Below, one piece after another: positions 46,905-51,837 of a stretch of DNA of 51,837 nt. The position numbers and the translations under genes are program-made. How positions within the stretch are numbered: the stretch's first letter is position 1; the number at the start of each line of letters is the position of its first letter. The stretch is from Flavobacteriales bacterium UBA4466 (lineage in GTDB: Bacteria > Bacteroidota > Bacteroidia > Flavobacteriales_D > Sanyastnellaceae), in assembly GCA_905182895.1 (NCBI GenBank), contig CAJJDD010000006.1:1-51837 (forward strand), given 5' to 3'. The notes below the pieces were generated by a model. That model had not been told where the DNA came from, ran no database searches, and saw only the letters and a list, made by a program, of their open reading frames with translations.

Positions 46905-48727
46905 ATGAATTTAAAAAAAGTCTTAGGTGTATCGTTTTTCTGTTTTCTCACGGCATTCTTATCTGCGCAAGAAACAGATTTAGATTTGGCTGAATATTAC
47001 TTTAAGGCAGGAGAATTCGCGTCAGCTAGGCTGTATTACCAAGAAATTTACAAAAATAACACGACCAATAGGGTTCATGAAAAATACCTTCAAACCCTTA
47101 TCGCTCTGGAGGAGTATGATGAGGCAGAAAAAATAGCTAAAAAGAAATTAAAGAGGGCTAGAGATAAATCTTTCGGACACCAGGATTTGGGGATTTTATA
47201 TAAGAATTTAGGGGCTCATGATGATGCAGATGAACAATTCGGACTGGCGATTAAAGAGCTTCAGTCTGGACGGAGTAATGCGACTAAACTAGCTAAAAAG
47301 TTTATAACACTTTCTGAATTTGAGTTTGCTGAAAAGACCTACTCAAAGGCGCGAAAGATTTCTGTAGATGGTTATCCGTACTATTATGAAATGGCTAATT
47401 TAAAAGGTCAAACTGGAGATCATGAGCAAATGGTAGATGAATTTCTAAATCTTTTAGAGTCATCTCCTAACTACGTCCAAAGCGTTCAGAACAGTTTTAA
47501 CAGAACCCTTAATGTAGTAGAGAACGAGGATAAAGCCGAAATGCTCAAGGGAAAACTCCTTGCTAAAATCCAGAAAGTTCCCGAGGAGCCGATCTTTAGT
47601 GAGCTTCTTATTTGGTTGTTTCAGCAAGAGAAAAACTTTTCTGGGGCATTGATTCAGGCTAAGGCGCTAGATATGCGTCTAAAAGAAGACGGGTTAAGAG
47701 TGTTTAATCTAGGTCAGTTGGCTAAAAAAAATGAAGATTATACTGCGGCTAAAGAAGCTTATGAGTATGTGGTCAGTAAAGGGTCTTCTAATTCTTATTA
47801 CATATCTGCTAGATTAGAATTATTGAAAACGCTAAAGGTTCAAGTTACATCTAAGTACACTTATTCTGCTGAAGATATTAATGGTTTAGAGTTGGCATAT
47901 AAGGACGCCCTTTTGGAGTTAGGTGAATCTTCTTCTACGGTTATGATGATGAAAGAGCTCGCTCATATCCAAGTGTTTTTTGGCGGTAAACCTGAAGAGG
48001 CTATAGATGTTCTTAATAGAGCCCTTGAAATCCCCGGTGTCTATGACAATGTGAGAGCTCAATTAAAACTGGAGTTAGGCGATGTTTTGGTCTATGAAGG
48101 TAATGTATGGGAGGCTTCTTTACTTTTTTCTCAGGTAGAGTTGGATTTTAAGGAAGATGCCATAGGCCATGAAGGTAAATTTAGAAATGCTCGAGTATCC
48201 TATTTTACAGGCGACTTTGAATGGGCGCAATCTCAGCTAGATGTTTTAAAAGCTTCTACCTCTAAGCTAATAGCCAATGATGCATTAGACTTGTCACTAC
48301 TAATCACAGATAACCTTGCACTAGATACTATTTATAAACCCATGGAGTTATTCGCCCATGAGCTTGATTTGATTTATCAAAACCAAATGGAATCAGCTCT
48401 CGAAAAGTATCTGACTCAATTCTTACTGAATACCCAGCCCATAGTTTAACTGATGAAATTCATTTTTCTAAGTTTGAAATTTATCAGAAAAAAGGTCAAT
48501 TTGAGAAAGCGGCTATTGAGTTAGATCAAATCCTTCTCTTCTATGCAGATGACATAGTAGCAGATGATGCTATTTTTAATCTTGCCGAAATGAGCGAAGA
48601 TGTATTTAATGACTACGAAAGGGCTAGCGAACTGTATGAAATGATTCTTACTGATTATTCTAACTCACTCTATGCGGTTGAAGCTAGGAAGAGATTCAGA
48701 AGATTAAGAGGGGATAATATTAATTAG
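46905..48727 (+). CDS. Secreted TPR-repeat protein, one frameshift
   Basis: About 607 residues with a signal peptide (to LSAQ, residue 21) and many helical tetratricopeptide-like repeats (LAEYYFKAGEFASARLYYQEI, LGILYKNLGAHDDADEQFGLAI, LGDVLVYEGNVWEASLLFSQV). A frame change near 48405 separates the end: KVSDSILTEYPAHSLTDEI, then YQKKGQFEKAAIELDQIL and YERASELYEMILTDYSNSLY to the stop at 48727. TPR proteins act as scaffolds, here in the periplasm. The last four bases overlap the end of the convergent dnaG. Partner and function unknown. Confidence 0.75.
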
Positions 48728-50680
48728 ATAATAGTTGTCCCGAACTCTTCGGATAATTTAGACTTTATCTTATCCAAGTGTCTTTTTTTCATAAGTATAG
48801 CGGTAAGCTTTTCGTCTGATAAATTTGGATCTTTCAGTTCTTCTTGAAGTTCCTTACTTCTTATTCTAAGGTGTTTAAGCTTTAGTCTGAAAATAACATC
48901 TTTAACTGCCTTTTTTAATTTCATGTCCTCAGTCTCTGGATAGACTTTATGTTTGTCAGTCCAATTGTCGGATAATTCAAATGCATCTGCAAGAATATCA
49001 GCACATAATTTACTAACCTCCAAATCCTCATTCCTAGACAAGTGGCGAGGTTCTAAAAAATCGTTGTTTTCCAATGCTCGCGAGTATTCCTCTATGATAG
49101 TTTTGCAACGCTTATCTATTAAGGAAACCTGATCTACCTGAAGTTCGGAGATTAAGTATTCAGCCACGGTGATTTTAGCAGACAAAGGCTCGGGCCTCTC
49201 GTCGGACTTCTCTTCTGTGAAGTACAGGATTCTATTGCCATAGGTTAGAAGAATTCTCACTAAATCTTTTTCCTGCTCAAAACAGGATAGGGAATCCTGT
49301 TTCTGCGGGTCAGGAATTCCGCTTTTTTCTTGAGGAATGTTAGGAGCTTCATAATTACTGGAGCTCTCTTTTTTTATCTTTACCCTAAGAATTTTGTTGA
49401 TTTCAGAGATGATAATACTCTCTTGGATGTCCATTAGTCTGCTGCATTCTTTCAGATATATGGAACGTTTAATGGCATCAGGAATCAAAGAAATAGACTC
49501 TACTACATCTCTAATTAATTCGGCTTTTTTTATAGGGTCATTTTTACTTTCACTTAAGAGTAAATCGGTTTTAAAAACCATAAAATCCTTAGAGTTTTCT
49601 TCTAAGAATTTGGCAAATTCTTCTGTAGATAGTCTTTTAGAATAGGAGTCAGGGTCTTCTCCAATAGGGAAAGAACAAACTTTAACATTCATTCCTTGTT
49701 CTAGAATTAAATCAATTCCTCTAATTGCAGCCCTTAAACCTGCAGCATCTCCATCGAATAAAACAACTATATTACATCTATACTCTTTTTATCAGCTTTA
49801 TCTGTCCATCTGTAAGAGATGTTCCTGAGCTGGATACTACGTTTTCTATTCCATTCTGGTGAAGAGCTATAACATCTGTATAGCCCTCGACTAGGTAACA
49901 TTCCTCTTGTTTAAGGATGGCGTTCTTGGCTTGGTATAAGCCATAGAGTACTCTGCTCTTGTTGTATAAGTCATTCTCGGGAGAATTGAAATACTTAGCA
50001 GTTTTTTTATCTTTTCTTAGTGTTCTTCCGCCAAACCCTATAACCTTTCCACTTACATTATGGATAGGAAAAATCACTCTTCCTTTATAGAAGTCAAAAG
50101 GTTGGCCGCCCATATCTTTAGAAAGCCCACTGTCCAAAAGATATTTTAATTTATAGCCTCTTTCTAAAGCTGTTTTTGTGAATTGGTGTCCTTTATCAGG
50201 GCAGTATCCTAGATTAAACTTTCTAATTATCTCTTCCCGGAAGCCACGTTCATAGAAATAACTCAGCCCTATAGCCTTTCCCTCTTCGCTGTCATGAAGG
50301 TAATTAATGAAGTATTTTTCTGCGAAGGCAACTACTATTCCTAGACTCTCTCTGTCGTTTTGTTGCTCTTCCTGCTCCTCAGTCAGCTTCTCTTCTATTA
50401 TTTCAATGCCATACTTGTTTGCCGCCCATCTTAGGGCTTCAGGGTAAGTCATTTTCTCATGTTCCATAAGAAAAGTGATAGCATTACCTCCTTTGCCTGT
50501 TGAGAAACATTTGAAAATACCTTTTGATGGTGAAACGTAGAATGAGGGAGTTTTTTCGTCAGTAAATGGGCTTCTTGCTTTAAAGTTAGCTCCAGCTTTT
50601 TTTAAATGCACAAATTCGCCTACGATATCCTCTATTATTAGAGCGTCAAAAATTCGGTCTATCGTTTGTTTATTAATCAT
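48724..50680 (-). CDS. dnaG: DNA primase DnaG, one frameshift and degenerate zinc finger
   Basis: Makes RNA primers at the replication fork. About 650 residues joined across a frame change near 49775. The N-terminal CHC2 domain has lost three of its four zinc ligands: the usual CPFH is SPFT and CxxC is CFST. The TOPRIM core follows, with GYCPDKGHQF, KGRVIFPIHN, GFGGRTL, YFNSPENDLYNKSR and VEGYTDVIALHQNG (catalytic Glu), then LFDGDAAG (catalytic Asp) in the second frame. The last 200 residues are the helicase-binding part. ATG 50680. The frame break is probably an error, but the zinc-site change lies in intact sequence. Confidence 0.92.
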
Positions 50681-50847
50681 TTAAGTCTTTCCGGGTAGAG
50701 ATGTTTTAAAACGTGATCTCGTGAGGTTCAGAAATGTGAAAGATAAGAATGAATTATACTCATTATACAATAAATATGCTCAGACCTTTTGTGTTTTTTA
50801 AGGTCTAATTAGATATTAGCTCTATCTTTAGGTTTTGCTTTTCTTTT

Positions 50848-51369
50848 TTGAAGAAAATTATATACATAGCGCTCTTGGCTTTTTATTCCTGTGGTACAAA
50901 CACGAATAATAAGGATGACCCTCATGGATTAATAGATGTTTTGGATACTAATCATCCTGGAGATATTCATGGCACTAGCATAGGTGATGATATAGAATAC
51001 GTGATGAAAAAAATGAAACCTCATATCGTTTCTGAAATGCCCGATGAACTTACTGCAAGAATACCTTTGAGTATAAAAGATTCTACTTTTTACGACATCA
51101 ATTATGACTTCAAAAACGGGGAGCTTTATAGTATTGACTTGGACATCTTCCCTAAAAATTTTTCGGACTGCAATCTGCTGTATAATGAGTTTAAAAAATA
51201 TTATAACAGGGCTTATGGCGAGGGGAGTGAGGATGAGGGATATATAGTTTGGTATACTGAAACTAAGTCAGGCGATGATATTGAAATCAGTTTAATCGAT
51301 GAAAGCTACAGTCACTATAAACCATATTTAGCGGTTACTTTTTATCAAGAAGACGGAATAGCTGATTAA
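50848..51369 (+). CDS. Putative small lipoprotein
   Basis: A 173-residue protein with a lipoprotein signal peptide and lipobox FYSC (Cys at about residue 15). The mature part includes GTSIGDDIEYVMKKMKPHI, YDINYDFKNGELYSIDLDIFP and WYTETKSGDDIEISLIDES, a pattern of alternating strands I cannot assign to a family. No ATG precedes the signal peptide, so TTG at 50848 is taken as the start. The ABC ATPase gene begins one base after its stop, suggesting co-transcription. Confidence 0.62.
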   Translation: MKKIIYIALLAFYSCGTNTNNKDDPHGLIDVLDTNHPGDIHGTSIGDDIEYVMKKMKPHIVSEMPDELTARIPLSIKDSTFYDINYDFKNGELYSIDLDIFPKNFSDCNLLYNEFKKYYNRAYGEGSEDEGYIVWYTETKSGDDIEISLIDESYSHYKPYLAVTFYQEDGIAD

Positions 51370-51370
51370 T

Positions 51371-51837
51371 ATGGATACAGAACTTCTTTCAGTTAAAAAT
51401 CTCACTGTTTCTTTCCTGAAAGATGGGCTTTGGAAGCCTGTAGTTAAAAATATTTCTTTTTCTGTTAATTTATCTAAGGAGTTTGTTGCTTCATCTAGAA
51501 AGTCTGTCTCCTGTTTGGCGTTATTGGGTTTATTGCCTAAGGAGGCAGCAAGGATAGAAAGTGGTGTTGCAACGCTTAGAATTCAAAATCAAGTAATAGA
51601 GTTGTTAAAGTCCTCAGAGGCGTCACATTCATTAAGAGGTTGTGAGATAGGGATGATTTTTCAGGAACCAATGACTAGTTTGAATCCATTGTTCAAATGC
51701 GGAGATCAGCTCGTTGAAGTAATTAGAAGACATTTAAACCTTGCCAAGAAGGAAGCTGTCCAGCTGGCTGAAGAATGGTTTCAGAAGGTTGAGTTACCGA
51801 ACCCTAGTAGAATAATCTCATCTTACCCGCATGAATT
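51371..51837 (+). CDS. Peptide-type ABC transporter ATP-binding protein (5' part only)
   Basis: The open frame from ATG 51371 runs to the window edge (155 codons). It resembles DppD/OppD-type or YejF-type ATPases: LLSVKNLTVSF at the start, then KSVSCLALLGLLP, the Q-loop MIFQEPMTSLNPLF and YPHE just before the expected LSGG signature. The Walker A region is abnormal: between NLSK and KSVSC only EFVASSR is read, where GEVLGLVGESGSG-like residues are expected. Either several bases are missing or two indels lie near 51480-51500. The rest of the gene is outside the window. Confidence 0.75.
   Translation, partial: MDTELLSVKNLTVSFLKDGLWKPVVKNISFSVNLSKEFVASSRKSVSCLALLGLLPKEAARIESGVATLRIQNQVIELLKSSEASHSLRGCEIGMIFQEPMTSLNPLFKCGDQLVEVIRRHLNLAKKEAVQLAEEWFQKVELPNPSRIISSYPHE

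Noticed and set aside
50791..50816. Hairpin AGACCTT...AAGGTCT upstream of the lipoprotein at 50848
   Set aside because: It is AT-rich, has a loop of about ten bases, lies between divergent genes, and has no terminator tail; I could not assign it a role.

Overview
The window comes from a marine-type member of the Bacteroidota, most likely class Flavobacteriia (Cryomorphaceae or a close relative). Evidence: AT-rich DNA, a fused lpxC/fabZ gene, type IX secretion (T9SS) and gliding genes (porV, porU, a PorP/SprF protein, gldJ), T9SS C-terminal sorting domains, a TonB receptor with an N-terminal carboxypeptidase-regulatory-like domain, promoter elements of the TAnnTTTG type, and little use of Shine-Dalgarno sites. 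No phage, insertion sequence, CRISPR array or rRNA was seen.

Layout. 1-3.3 kb: galE (cut by the window edge), an orphan HPt protein, a DUF4301 protein and a CHAP-domain protein. 3.4-7.3 kb: a minus-strand lipid A operon, lpxD - lpxC/fabZ - lpxA - ABC ATPase, then tRNA-Phe. 7.7-16.4 kb: one giant secreted protein (Cys-rich tandem repeats, about 17 HYR-like modules, inserted modules, T9SS sorting domain). 16.5-20.3 kb: recG and a secreted heme/copper oxidoreductase-like protein. 20.6-23.5 kb: pdhC (E2), pdhA (E1 alpha), cdd. 23.6-25.5 kb: a VTC-domain protein with a DUF4956 membrane protein, and ispF. 25.5-33.6 kb: the T9SS/gliding cluster porV-porU (minus) and porP-gldJ (plus). 33.7-37.8 kb: murF, tyrS, a LuxE-like acyl transferase and a lipoprotein. 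37.9-42.3 kb: a beta-helix lipoprotein and a TonB-dependent receptor. 42.5-46.3 kb: HMA lipoprotein, EamA transporter, rplU, rpmA, serS. 46.3-51.8 kb: lipoprotein, TPR protein, dnaG, lipoprotein, and the start of a peptide-type ABC ATPase.

Working together: porV, porU, porP and gldJ belong to the machinery that would export the two sorting-domain proteins encoded here. The lpx genes build the lipid A of the outer membrane that carries this machinery.

Quality note: about 35 apparent frameshifts are spread over roughly 15 genes, many of them essential (lpxA, murF, dnaG, rplU). They often lie at short homopolymers, so most are probably sequence errors. I annotate such genes as single entries spanning all fragments.

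The most intriguing signal is the 9-mer GCGTTGCAA, found by eye 11 times (both strands, several reading frames, in unrelated genes) where chance predicts well under one. It looks like a DNA-level signal of unknown role.
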